Source: Chrysemys picta bellii (taxonomy: Eukaryota; Chordata; Testudines; Emydidae). Taken from it: a stretch of DNA of 64,000 nt. Positions within the stretch are counted from its first letter, which is position 1; the number at the start of each line of letters is the position of its first letter. The stretch spans positions 7,502,998-7,566,997 of the forward strand of contig NC_088791.1 of NCBI RefSeq assembly GCF_011386835.1. The letters are read 5' to 3'. A program made the position numbers and the translations under genes. Under the pieces are notes generated by a model, which was not told the origin of the DNA, made no database searches, and saw only the letters and a list, made by a program, of their open reading frames with translations. Below, in pieces: positions 11,542 through 21,823 of this stretch.

Positions 11542-12560
11542 ATTGCTCTGAACAAGTTCAAAGAGTGCTCCTACATAGCAGAACACAATCTACTTGCACC
11601 ACCTATCTACGAAAGTGGAAACGATTCACACATTGGTGTTCAGCTAAACAACTTTGTCCCACGTCGGTATCTCTCTCGCTCATACTTGATTATCTATTGG
11701 ACCTTAAGCTATCCGGCCTTTCTTTCAGCTCCATCAGAGTCCATTTAGCTGCTATTACAACTTTTCATGACAAAATTGATGATACTTCTGTTTTTGCTCA
11801 CCCAATCACCAAGCGTTTCCTCAAGAGACTCCAAGCCCTATACCCAGACATTAAACCACCTACCACCCTGTGGGACCTTCATTTAGTACTATCTTGCCTA
11901 ACTCAACAACCATTTGAACCCCTAGCCACATGCTCCCTTTTACACCTTTCGATGAAAACAGCATTTTTAGTGGCAATTACCTCCACCAGACGGGCAGGAG
12001 AAATAGCAGCTCTTATGGCAGACCCACCATATACGCTATTTTTCAAAGACAAGGTTACCCTCAGATTACACCCCAAATTTCTTCCTAAGGTGCATTCGTC
12101 ATTCCACATTAATGAGCCGATACACCTACCAACCTTTTTTCCGAAACCACATGCGAACTCGTTTGAAGCTACAGTGCATATATTAGATGTACGCAGGGCC
12201 TTGTCCTTCTATTTGGATAGAACCAAACTGTTTAGAAACTCTTCTAGACTTTTTGTCTCCATCACGGAGCGTTCCAAAGGTTCTCCTATTTCTACCCAGA
12301 GACTTTCAAACTGGATTTCTCAGTGCATCCGGTTGTGCTATCAGATGAAGAAGGTTGCACCTCCAGACGGCATCAGAACGCACTCCACTAGATCTCTGGC
12401 TGCCTCTGTAGCATTCTTATGCAAAGTTCCCCTGGCAGATATCTGTAAAGCATGGTTGGTCCTCTGAACACACATTTGTTAAACATTATGCCCTTACTCA
12501 AGGCCCCCTTTCTGATATATTTGGGCAGGGCTGTACTATCTACAGCATTCCTATCAGATC
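11106..12560 (+). pseudogene. DIRS tyrosine recombinase, frameshifted before the catalytic Tyr
   Basis: The frame 11106-12467 encodes a recombinase of the phage integrase superfamily. It has an N-terminal core-binding region (about 11530-11850) and a catalytic domain with Arg in TSTRRAGEIAAL and His/Arg in THSTRSLAAS. The frame breaks at about 12450-12467. The catalytic tyrosine, in the motif HTFVKHYALT (Tyr codon 12487-12489), is therefore in another frame. Upstream, the same frame is open back to 10038 apart from one TGA at 11103-11105, overlapping the RT region. The intact relative is at 35916-33052. Confidence 0.87.
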
Positions 12561-12600
12561 TGAAGTCCCTACCTCCTTGAGACACACTGCTTTTAAGTCA

Positions 12601-12720
12601 CCTGGAGTGGAGCACCCAAAGGGACATCTCTCGAAGAAAAAGAGGAGGTTACTCACCCTGTGCAGTAACTGACGTTCTTCGAGATGAGTGTCCCTGTGGG
12701 TGCTCCACTACCCATCCTCC
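12601..12720 (+). repeat. DIRS internal complementary region
   Basis: 12605-12637 is complementary to the element's left terminus (it ends CATCTCTCGAAGAA). 12638-12712 is complementary to its right terminus (it begins AGAGGAGGTTACTCACC). In DIRS replication this region is thought to template the junction of the termini. Confidence 0.8.
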
Positions 12721-12753
12721 TCCCCTCTACTTCGGAGTTGGGGTAGCCTCCGT

Positions 12754-12992
12754 TGTAGAGAAGGAACTGAGGAGATTGGCCACGCATGCGCACTATTATC
12801 CTAGACTCACTGCGGGGGGGGGGGGGGGGGGGGGAGAGGCAGCCTCTGCGCATGCGTGGCCAGTACGAGTACTGCTGCAAAAATCTCCGAGCAAGGGCTC
12901 AGGGACACACCAGCACCTGGAGTGGAGCACCCACAGGGACACTCATCTCGAAGAACGTCAGTTACTGCACAGGGCGAGTAACCTCCTCTTTT
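12754..12992 (+). repeat. DIRS right inverted terminal repeat
   Basis: Inverted copy of 7081-7262, interrupted by a G homopolymer at about 12813-12832. It ends CGAGTAACCTCCTCTTTT and is followed immediately by CTTTCACCAG and the IL15RA exon. Confidence 0.85.
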
Positions 12993-13002
12993 CTTTCACC
13001 AG

Positions 13003-13089
13003 GGGACCCTGCTCTACCTCCTGTAACTTCCAGCCCCAAACAGACAACATCAGCACCTAGGACAGAGGCGACTAGTCTTGTCAGCAAAG
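13003..13089 (+). CDS. IL15RA: IL15RA hinge exon (RDPAL exon)
   Basis: The acceptor CTTTCACCAG and the donor AAAG|GTAAGC bound an 87-nt phase 1-1 exon. Joined to the sushi exon it begins Arg-Asp-Pro-Ala-Leu-Pro-Pro and continues as a Ser/Thr/Pro/Gln-rich linker ending SLVSK. Mammalian IL15RA also has DPAL at this position. This hinge contributes to IL-15 binding and starts the O-glycosylated stalk. The upstream polypyrimidine tract is partly the terminus of the DIRS element (see findings). Confidence 0.88.
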
Positions 13090-13815
13090 GTAAGCTCCCT
13101 TTACTAAAGAGAATCCAAGCTTTTCTTTGCTTTGAGTTTTTGGATGGTGGGGGGAGAGACTGAAATTCAGGCGTTGATTTTTCAATTAGATACAGTGGAC
13201 CAGATCCTGAGCTGCTGTAAATCAGTGTGGCTCCACTGAAATTGGATTAACACCAGCGGAGGATCTGGTTCACTATTCCTCCTCCTTCCCTGTCCTTGAT
13301 GGTTGTGGCTGCCGTGGTACTTAAACATACCTAACATATCATTGCCAAATGCAGGTGTTTAAAGTTAGGCACCTAAATCCTTCGTGATAGGGACCTGATT
13401 TGCCAAGGTGCTGAGCAACCTCATCTCCCATGGGCTGAATCGAAAACCAGGCCATTTTTCACAGTGCCTCGATGTGGGTTTCAGCGGCTAATTCAAGCCC
13501 CCGTGTTTGAAAAACCTGGCTGCAGTGCCTGACTCTGATCTCTATTATCTCATCCTCCTCCGCCCTTCTCTGTTGTTTACTACACTCCTTTGTAGTGCCT
13601 CATTTTAAGTCAGATTGTCAGCTTTCAGGGTAGGGACTGTCTCGCACGATGCGTTTATACCACATCTAGCACCACGGGGCTTGCCCCTGACTGGGAGCTC
13701 CACTACTAGAACCTATGACAACAACAATATAAAATAATCTATTAAAAAGTTAAATACATAGTTGACTATATTATAAAATAATATGTTATTGTTATTACAC
13801 CTATTCATCTTGTAG
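13090..13815. other. IL15RA intron, nothing else recognised
   Basis: It contains diverged non-coding sequence only. No clear element boundary is seen. Confidence 0.4.
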
Positions 13816-13869
13816 CCCAAAGACAAGAGTGCTCAAATGAGATATTCACCCAGGGAAGAATTATTCTGG
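13816..13869 (+). CDS. Candidate IL15RA stalk exon (54 nt)
   Basis: A strong pyrimidine tract ending CATCTTGTAG precedes a 54-nt stretch closed by the donor CTGG|GTAAGA. It enters and leaves in phase 1, like its neighbours, and would add about 18 residues (QRQECSNEIFTQGRIIL). I cannot match it to a known IL15RA exon, and the lone Cys is unusual for a stalk. The call rests on splice signals and phase alone. Confidence 0.35.
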
Positions 13870-14070
13870 GTAAGAGACATTCACATGTTTAGTTTTTAAG
13901 GTCTCAATTCAGGATGGTCCTTAAGCATATGCTTGTGAGCAATCCCATTGATTTCAAAGTTAGGCAGCTGCTTATACACCTGCTTGAATCGGGACGTAAA
14001 TAACTAAAATAAAAACAACAGTTCATTTGTCTTTCAAATGTGCCTAAGAATGTATTTAACTACTTGCTAG

Positions 14071-14463
14071 AATCAAAGACTTTTACACCATCTAAACCAC
14101 CAGTAACTGCAGAGATTACCACAGTCCCAGTCATGGCCTCCACACCATCCTATGAAAGGGAGATCACTTCACCACTAGCAGGCCCCGTCTCACAGCTCAG
14201 GACTGACAAGCCTTCACGGGAAACACTTGCACCAGCAACAACTGAGATCAGGTCATCAAAGGGGCCTGCTTGCGTGAGCACGGAAGACACAACACAACGG
14301 CGCACCACAGCCACGCAGGACACACACACGTCCCAGCTCTGGACGGATGAGCCATTGTTGGAAACAGTTACAACAGAAGGAGATTGGTCAACAGCAGTGC
14401 CAACCAGTGTGACCACAGGAGACTCAACACAGCTTCTCACCGCAGTCACCCATAACACTAAAG
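14071..14463 (+). CDS. IL15RA: IL15RA mucin-like stalk exon
   Basis: The exon begins after the acceptor TTGCTAG in phase 1 and ends at AAAG|GTTTGT in phase 1 (393 nt, 131 codons). The protein is rich in Thr, Ser and Pro, with repeated blocks such as SQLRTDKPSRETLAPATTE and SQLWTDEPLLETVTTEG. That is typical of the O-glycosylated stalk between the sushi module and the membrane in IL15RA. Stalk sequence diverges quickly, so the assignment rests on composition, phase and order. The two internal blocks look like an old duplication. The donor is weaker than those of neighbouring exons. Confidence 0.72.
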
Positions 14464-14647
14464 GTTTGTCACCAACCAGTCCCTAGTATTCTAACTGCCT
14501 GGGTCAAACTAACCTGCTAACAACGCTACCTGCTGGGGACCCTGCTTAATCACTTCAGTATCACCTAGTACATCAGAATATTCATAGAGACTGCATGCAC
14601 CTGCTGCCTTGCCCACACACACACGGCGCCACTTTAACTCAGGTTTT

Positions 14648-15430
14648 GTCTACACACAGAAGTTGAGCTGGTTTAACTTAAATTGGTTTAAAAATACAAT
14701 TGAGTTAAACTGATACAAACCCCAGTGTGGACACATTAATCTCAGTTTAAATCTTGTTTATATCAGCGTAGCCAGCACCTGTAATTAAGATGTAAATAAA
14801 AGCATCCTATTCCAATAAATTAAATTCAGTAAAAATATCAACTTACAGTACACTGAAATCATATACTCTTCATTGGAACTAAGTGTCCACACACAGATCT
14901 GCACTGAAATAACTAAAGCTATGAATTAAAACCAGTTAAGTTATTTTGGTTGCAGTTTGCATATAAACAAACCCTTACAGGTGCAGTCTAAACTGAATTA
15001 AGCCCATTTAAAAATCAATGTAAATGTCCACACACAAAGTTGTACCCGTTTAACTAAATTGGTTGAAAAGCCCTACCTGTCATGCTGATCAGTATTGTCT
15101 CATTGTTCCCTATTGCCCTTGTCTTGTAGTTAAATTTTAAACTTGCTGGGTAGGGAACCGTCTTTTGGGTCTGTGTTTTTATAGCACAATGAGGTCTATC
15201 GGTGAGCCACACCTGGTGTCCCTTGGCTCTGCCACAGTAGAAATAATAATGCTCAAACCAATGCAAGTTTACGTCATTCTTATTTCGGTGTAAGAATGTC
15301 TTATTTCAATTTGTTTAATCGGTTAAAAAGAAAATTGGATTATGCTAAAGTGAAATAAGTCCACAATAAGAATAGCATCACTGGGTTTTGCACCGGGTTA
15401 AATAAGCCGATGCAACTTCTGTATGCAGAC
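14648..15430. mobile_element. MITE-like DNA transposon in IL15RA intron
   Basis: Ends are inverted repeats: GTCTACACACAGAAGTTG at 14648-14665 and CAACTTCTGTATGCAGAC at 15413-15430. The interior repeats short motifs such as GGTTTAA and TTAACT, and has TGTCCACACACA near 15027. No transposase is present. Confidence 0.65.
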
Positions 15431-15790
15431 AGCTCTGTTCCATCCACTTCTTCCTTGTTGGGATTGATACAGCCACTAAAGAAAAGCATGAGTGCTCCAT
15501 TATATCAGGGAGGTAACTGTGCTTCCGCTAACCAGGCAAAGGAGGAAACCAAGCCCCGCTCACTTCCTTTCTTACTGTTGCTTCTGTAATACCAATACAA
15601 AACTAAATGCAAAGCACTCATGCAAACGTTCATATGAAACCTGGGTACATGGCAGCTGCATTTCAAACTTGGGTGCATACATGAAGCCTCCTTTCAGAGT
15701 GACTGGACCTCTTGTAGGTCCCATTTGTTTTTATGGGAACATCTCTGACAATCAGGCCATTAATTTAGGTACCTGAATATGGATCTAGAT

Positions 15791-16581
15791 CAGGGGTGGG
15801 CAAACTTTTTGGCCCGAGGGCCACATCTGGGTGGGAAAATAGTATACGGGCCCGTGAATGTAGGGCTGGGGCTGCAATGTGCAGGCGGTGGCTCAGGGCA
15901 GAGTGTGCGGAGTTCAGGAGGGGTGCGGCGGGGGCTCAAGGCAGGGGATAGGGGTACAGGACGGGGTGACAGGGGGCTCAGGGCAGGGGGTTGGGGTGCA
16001 GGAGGGGTGTAGCAGGGGGTTGGGGGCTCAGGGAAGGGGGTTGATGTGCAGGAGGGGGTGCGGAGTGCAGGAGGGAGCTCAGGGCAGGGGGTTGGGGTGC
16101 AGGAGGGGTTCGGGGTGCGGGCTCCAACCTGGCGCCGCTTACCTGGAGCAGCTCTGGAGTGGCAGCGATGCGCAGCGGGGCTAAGGCAGGTTCCCTGTCT
16201 GCCCTGGCCCCGCGCCGCTCCTGGAAGTGGCCAGCATGTCCGGCAGTGGCTCCTGGGGGTGGGTGGGACAGGCGGCTCCGCCGTGCGCTGCCTTCACCTG
16301 TGGGTACCACCCTGAAGCTCCCATTGGCTGCAGTTTCCTGTTGCTGGTCAATGGGAGCTGCAGGGGGCAGTGCCTGCAGGCGAGGGCAGCGCTTGGACCC
16401 TCTGCTCCTTCTGCCCCCAGGGGCCACAGGGATGTGGTGCCGGCCGCTTCCGGGAGCGGTGCAGGGCCAGGGCAGGCAGGGAGCCTGCCTTAGCCCCACT
16501 GTGCCACTGCAATCCCGTGGGCCGGATCCAAAGCCCTGATGGGCCGGATCCGACCCGTGGGCTGTAGTTTGCCCACCCCTG
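15791..16581 (+). mobile_element. Non-autonomous hAT element with G-rich minisatellite
   Basis: Terminal repeats are CAGGGGTGGGCAAACTTTTT and TTTGCCCACCCCTG, flanked by a perfect 8-bp duplication ATCTAGAT (15783-15790 and 16582-16589), the hallmark of hAT transposition. The interior at about 15880-16110 repeats units such as GGGGGCTCAGGGCAGGGGG. Open frames here are products of that repeat. Confidence 0.92.
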
Positions 16582-17492
16582 ATCTAGATGTCTACCTGGA
16601 GGCACCCAAGTGTGAACAGCTTGGCCTAATTGCAGTGACCAGAAGGGGTAGATTTAATAGAAAAACCCCAGTAGGCAAAGAATGGGGAGGGCCCAATGAT
16701 TTGGCCCAGTCTAGGCCTTGGAGAATGGGAGAAAAGAACAGTTAATCTGTCCTTAAATGTGTGCACCATTTCTTGCTGCTTCATTCTTCCCTCCGTTTCA
16801 TTCCTCCCTTCTTGTCTCCTCTTCTAGCCTTTTAATATTTTCTTTTCTTCTTTTTCTCTCCTTTTTATTGTTTTCCCCTATCCTCCCATTTTCCCCCTCT
16901 CTTCTTTCCAAGGTGCTACACGTCGAGCTTGACTTTCTGATCTCCCCACCCATCCGCCCACAAATGCGCCTACTGGGTCTCCCCAACTCCTCCCTCATCG
17001 TCTTTCACCACCCCACCCCACTCTCTGGGTCCACACCTTGTGGGTCTTGAAGCCTCTTCAGCCCCACTGGGTTGCTTAGACCCTTCGTTCTTTCACCCTC
17101 CTCCAGCTCTCTCAATTCACACTGTATCTCTGGGCCTCCTTACTGTCTCTCCCAATCCGTCATATAGACGAAGACAACAGCATCTCTATACCTTCTGCAC
17201 TGGCCTCAGGGGTGGGGAGTTGTGAAGCGGGCCTGGAAAGGAGGAGGAAGAGGAAGAAGAGGAGCTGCCCGTCCCTAGTCACGCAGTACTCCTCCAGCCC
17301 TGTGTTCACATCACTGGGCAAGGGGCCTAGGCAGCGCACATTGACCCAGCCACCTCAGCTGAGTAGGAGTGAGGCACACTAAATCCTACCTCACAAAAGC
17401 CTGCGGAGATACCTCAGCCCCAACCCAGCTAGCTAACCAAGCACATTAATAAACTTGCCTGTTCGCCTTCATGTCTGTTTGCTAATCTGCAG
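16582..17492. other. IL15RA intron, pyrimidine-rich
   Basis: A long CT-rich tract spans about 16770-16910. No exon or element is identified with confidence. Confidence 0.4.
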
Positions 17493-17681
17493 TGCCCCCT
17501 GTTGTTCTCGTCCTGCTCCCTCACTTCCCCAGCTCTGCCAGTTCACCTCAGTCACAATCCACAGTTCCCCTGCTACTCCACAGCGCTCTGCCAGTTCATC
17601 TCAGCCCTGACTTGCAACACTTGCAGCCATTCCAGCCCCGGCCCTCTCAAGCAGCCACAGCCAACCCTGCCAGACTCCGAG
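17493..17681 (+). CDS. Candidate IL15RA stalk exon (189 nt)
   Basis: The acceptor TTTGCTAATCTGCAG and the donor CCGAG|GTGGTC bound a 189-nt open stretch that is phase 1 at both ends. It encodes a Pro/Ser/Gln/Leu-rich peptide (blocks SSPQSQSTVPL, HLQPFQPRPSQ). Phase, length and position fit a further stalk exon. There is no recognisable homology, and the donor is mediocre. Confidence 0.35.
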
Positions 17682-18395
17682 GTGGTCTATAAACGGACCC
17701 CGGGGACTAGGATGAAACATCAAAACAACTCCTGTCCATCTGTTACTTTGGCTCAGATGTAAATTCAAGTCCAGCAGCTATGATCTAAAGACACCTGTCC
17801 ATAGTGCTGACCCACTGCACTGTGGGCCTCCCCATCGCTACACCTGCTTGTTTTTTAAAGTATGTCTCTAGGTAGAGCCAGCAGGAAAAATGGGCTAAGT
17901 CCTTCTAAATCAGAAACAGCACTTCTCTTTGATATGTGTCTGAGTACTGTCAGTTTTCCTAGCTTATAAGGGAAGAATAAAAGGCAGAGAATATGGCTCT
18001 GCAAGGGGAGGCTGGATCTAGTTTTTATTCTGAAACAAAATTGAGACATGGGAGATCCAGATATGGACCCTCTCACCACAGTATCTGAGCATCACTGAAA
18101 CCAGATCTCCTGAGTCTCAGTCCAGTAGCTTCATCACAAGACTTCCCTTCCTCTCTTTCAGTCTTAGTAATCCATTCATGCTAGGAATGAATTGGGTTGT
18201 GCGCAGACATATGGTGTGACTGGGATCAGACTTTAGAATCACTATGACGATGCAGAACTGTTTGGCTGACTCACCCTGACAACCCACCCGTCTGGTCTCA
18301 CTAGCTACACTCAGGACTATAAGGGATTCAGCATCTTCCCTGGTGCAAAAGAGAACTAGAGGGAAGAGAGGGAGATTCTGCAGGGAAAACCCTTA
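17682..18395. other. IL15RA intron, nothing recognised
   Basis: I see no clear element or exon between the candidate exon and the gypsy element. Confidence 0.35.
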
Positions 18396-18775
18396 ATTAT
18401 CCTGTTACATGAAACACTGTAGACAGCTGCAATCCACAGGACCCTGGGCTGGAACCCAGAGTAGAGGGTGAACCCTGGTTCCCCCCACCCTCCCAACTCC
18501 CTATTTGATACAAGAGGAGGTGACCTGGACTGTGGGTCCCAGCAGAGGGAAAGGTCCCTGGCCTGTCCCCTGACCCACTAGGTGGGTCAGCAGAGACTGC
18601 GGGGATTGTTTTCCTCCCTTTCCCCATGGCAGCCAGTGATGAGGTTAGCTGAGTGAATGGCAGGTTTGAGCCACTAGAAAAAGTGGCCAAACTGAGGGCT
18701 GCCATGAATCTCTGAAGTGAGCAAATCCACCAATAAGCACAGAACCCACCAAGGCAGAGGAGGAACTTTGTCACA
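18396..18775 (+). repeat. Left LTR, 5'-truncated
   Basis: It matches the last ~380 nt of the right LTR (for example TACAAGAGGAGGTGACCTGG and GGCAGAGGAGGAACTTTGTC) and ends TGTCACA at 18775. The first ~430 nt of the LTR are absent. Confidence 0.85.
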
Positions 18776-18883
18776 ACTGGTGTTAGGAGTGGGATTTGGT
18801 GTGCACAGCACGGCGGAAGAAGGAGGGTGTTATTAAAAATAGGAAGAGGGGGTTTTTTGGTTTGTTTTTTTCCCCTCACCACA

Positions 18884-19870
18884 ATGGATGACGTAGTGCG
18901 GGCATTGATACAAACCACGGCTGCCCAGCAGGAGGCTACCCGTGTCCAGGCAGCCGCCCAACAGGAGGCAGGGCGGCTGCAGCAGATGACCAATTGCCTG
19001 TTGATGGACCAGGCCGCTCAAGACCGTGCTGTGTTGCAGGAACTTGTAAACCAGGTGAAGGCCCTGACAGAGCTGAACCACAGCAATGATGAGATTCGGA
19101 TCATACAGGCCAGCAATTGGCTGCAGAAAATGACGCGGGAGGATGATGTAGAGGCATACCTTCTGGCCTTTGAGAGGACAGCCCTACGGGAGGCCTGGCC
19201 TCGAGATCAGTGGTCTGGCATCCTTGCCCCATTCCTGTGTGGGGAGGCCCAGAAGGCCTACCATGATCTGCCTGAAGAGGCTGCGGCAGACTACCCCCAG
19301 CTGAAAGTAGAGATCCTGGCCAGATCTGGGGTAACGACTGCAGTGCGGGCCCAGCGATATCATGAGAGGAGGTACCAGGAAGACAAAACCCCGCGCTCCC
19401 AATTATATGACCTCATCCATCTTGCACGAAAGTGGTTATGAACTGAGTCCCGGAGTCCGGAAGACATACTAGAGGTTCTGGTCATTGACCGATACATGAG
19501 GGGACTACCGCCAGACCTTCGCGCCTGGGTACGCCAGAATGAACCCTCCATCTACGACGAGGTTGTCGCCCTGGTAGAGAGGCGAAGGATGGCGAGGGAA
19601 CTGACCCGATCACTTAAGGAAGAGGCACCCCGGGTTAAACTAGCAGCACCAAGCCCCAGAGCTCAGGCGACTGGGCCCCAGAAGGGCCCAGGTGGAAAAA
19701 GAGAGAGGCTGAAGGTCCATCAGAGGCCACAAAGTGTCGGAGCACTGAGGGGGAAGAGGATCGGGATGTTAGACTGCCCAAACCGAGAGACCGGGGAACG
19801 CCTAGGGCCCCATACAGATGTTACTCCTGCGGGGAGTGGGGACACATAGCTGCACAGTGTCCCAATGCTG
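18884..19870 (+). pseudogene. Gypsy gag with SCAN-like capsid and zinc knuckle
   Basis: The frame opens [12 protein letters not shown], with a Gln/Ala-rich coiled-coil-like start, then a capsid region. Its C-terminal part ([12 protein letters not shown], then [38 protein letters not shown]) has the same order as the SCAN dimerisation domain of vertebrate zinc-finger proteins. SCAN is held to derive from Gmr1-type gag. A CCHC knuckle [14 protein letters not shown] follows near 19819-19860. An in-frame TGA (19439-19441) and a frameshift before the knuckle make this a pseudogene. Confidence 0.8.
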
Positions 19871-19878
19871 AGGAGCCT

Positions 19879-20271
19879 ATGCAGTGTAACCTGGGGAACT
19901 GGGCAGATCCATGCTCCCTAATCCACCTTGTAGGGGTCTCACTAACCCCACATATGTACACCAGACCAGTAAAACTAAATGGGGTAGAGACCACGGCACT
20001 GGTTGATTCGGGGAGTGCTATCACACTTATCTCAGGGAAGCTTGTGAAGCCTAGTCAGCTGCTGCAGGCTAAACGTACGGGGATAACATGTGTCCATGGG
20101 ACAGTTAGTTACTACCCCACCATCCCAGTAAAAATTGAAATCCAGGGGAACACCACTGAAGTAGCAGCAGGTGTAGTCCCTAAACTCCCACACCCGGTGC
20201 TCATAGGAGGGGACTTTCCAGGATTTGGAGACTTACTCCCAGTAGGGGGATTGGAGACGGGGAAACCTTGA
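19879..20271 (+). pseudogene. Gypsy aspartic protease
   Basis: The active-site motif ALVDSGSAITLISG lies near 20000-20040, and a flap and C-terminal Gly-rich region (VLIGGDFPGFGDLLP) follow. It is about 130 residues, the normal size for a retroelement protease. It ends at a TGA. A Pro/Glu-rich linker (20333-20653) follows before the integrase. Confidence 0.75.
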
Positions 20272-20699
20272 AGTTAGTGAGGCATTCGCAGTAGACTGTC
20301 AATCCCCAGTCTTCTCTGAAATATCCCCAGATTTGGTCTCCATTCCCAGGCAGGGTAGAAAGACGAAAAGGGAAAGAAGGGCAGCTAAGTCCTTGGGGAC
20401 CTGGATCCTATCCCAGGGACAGAGAATCGTCCTTGTGGGCAGGTGGACCAGGGTAGCTGGAAAGGAGGCTGCCCTGGAGGAGGAAATGCCTGAGCCTGAG
20501 CCTGACCCCCACCCTAATGTCTCTGAACCAGGAGAGGCAACAGAGACTGGCCCCCTAGAGCTCGGGCAGATTAGCCCCGGAAGAAAAATTTTTGGACGGG
20601 CCCGAGCTGAAGACCCAAGGTATGACAACATTAGGAAGAAGGTGACAAAATAGATGGGGTCCCCATGGAAGGGAAAACCCAGAGACCAGGACCCGACTT

Positions 20700-21815
20700 C
20701 ATAATGAAAAAGGATGTCTTGTACCGGGTTGCACCAGTACGGGGCAGAAGGCACAGCAGCTTCTCGTACCTCAAAAACACCAGAACGCCGTATTAAGCCT
20801 TGCCAATCATCATCTTTTTGGGGAGGATTTGGGGGTAGAAAAGACCCTGGCACGGGTCCTACAACAGTTCTTCTGGCCCGGAGTACATGAAGTGCAGAGG
20901 TACTGTGCCTCCTGCCCGGTATGTCAGCTGCACTGTCCCCGTCCTCACCTGAGGGCACCTTTTGTACCCCTTCCCATCACAGAGGTCCTCTTCGAGTGAA
21001 TAGCCATGGACCTAGTGGGACCCCTGGAGAAGACGGCCCGGGGCCACCAATATATACTTGTCATTCTGAACTATGCTACTCGCTACCCAGAAGCTACACA
21101 GCCTCTAAAACGATAGCCAAAGAGCTGGTGGGGATCTTTGCCTGAGTGGGGCTACCAAAGGAGATATTAACAGACCAAGGAACCCCATTTATGTCAAAGC
21201 TAATGAAGGACCTCTGTACTCTTCTCCATATACATACCCTGAGAACTTCAGTCTATCATCCACAGACCGATGGGCTGGTAGAAAGGTTTAACCGAACCCT
21301 CAAGGCTATGATAAGGAAGGTGGTAAGTCGGTACGGGAAGGATTGGGAGACCCTACTACCTTACCTTATGTTTGCTATCTGGGAGGTACCTCATGCCTCA
21401 ACTGGGTTTTCCCCCTTTGAATTATTATACAGGCGCCACCCCTGTGGCATACTAGATATCACCAAAGAGATCTGGGAAGAGGAAACCAATGAGGGGAGAA
21501 GTATAACTGAACATGTATTGCAGATGTGAGACCGGATCGCCCGGGCCACCCCTATTGTATGGGAACATTTGGAAAAGGCGCAGGAGGCCCAGTGAACCCA
21601 TTACAATCGCCAGGCAAAAGTCCGACAATTCCAACCAGGGGATCAGGTGCTGGTGCTGGTACCCAGGGCAGAAACCAAGCTTCTGGCCCAATGGCAGGGG
21701 CCCTTTCAGGTGGTTGAACCCATGGGGGAAGTAACCTACAAGGTGCGGCAGCCAAGATGCCAGAAACAAGAACAGATTTATCACATTAACCTCTTAAAGC
21801 CTTGGCACCAGTGAG
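20700..21815 (+). pseudogene. Gypsy integrase, upstream of RT
   Basis: The N-terminal zinc-binding HHCC is visible (HH near 20806, CASCPVC near 20908). The DDE core follows: AMDLVGP near 21004, ILTDQGTPF near 21166 and the final Glu in LVERFNRTLKAM near 21277. The C-terminal GPY/F-like module (QWQGPFQVVE near 21690) and INLLKPWH near 21787 end it. Stops at about 20999, 21143, 21527 and 21594 interrupt it. The position before RT is the notable feature. Confidence 0.85.
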
Positions 21816-21823
21816 AGGCATGT

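Larger units (their letters stand above)
7081..12992 (+). mobile_element. DIRS-type tyrosine-recombinase retrotransposon, decayed copy
   Basis: The element lies in the IL15RA intron. It has long inverted terminal repeats (about 7081-7262 against about 12754-12992 inverted), a gag-like region, reverse transcriptase/RNase H and a tyrosine recombinase. Near the 3' end, 12601-12720 is an internal complementary region that pairs with both termini. This layout defines the DIRS1 group, which integrates through a circular intermediate with a tyrosine recombinase, not a DDE integrase, and makes no target duplication. The coding regions hold several stops and frameshifts and the RT active site is mutated, so the copy is dead. 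The right terminus lies only 10-12 nt from the IL15RA exon at 13003. Confidence 0.9.

Noticed and set aside
19442..19660. A SCAN domain could suggest a host zinc-finger gene.
   Set aside because: It lies in a gypsy element with protease, integrase, RT and LTRs, and no C2H2 array is present.
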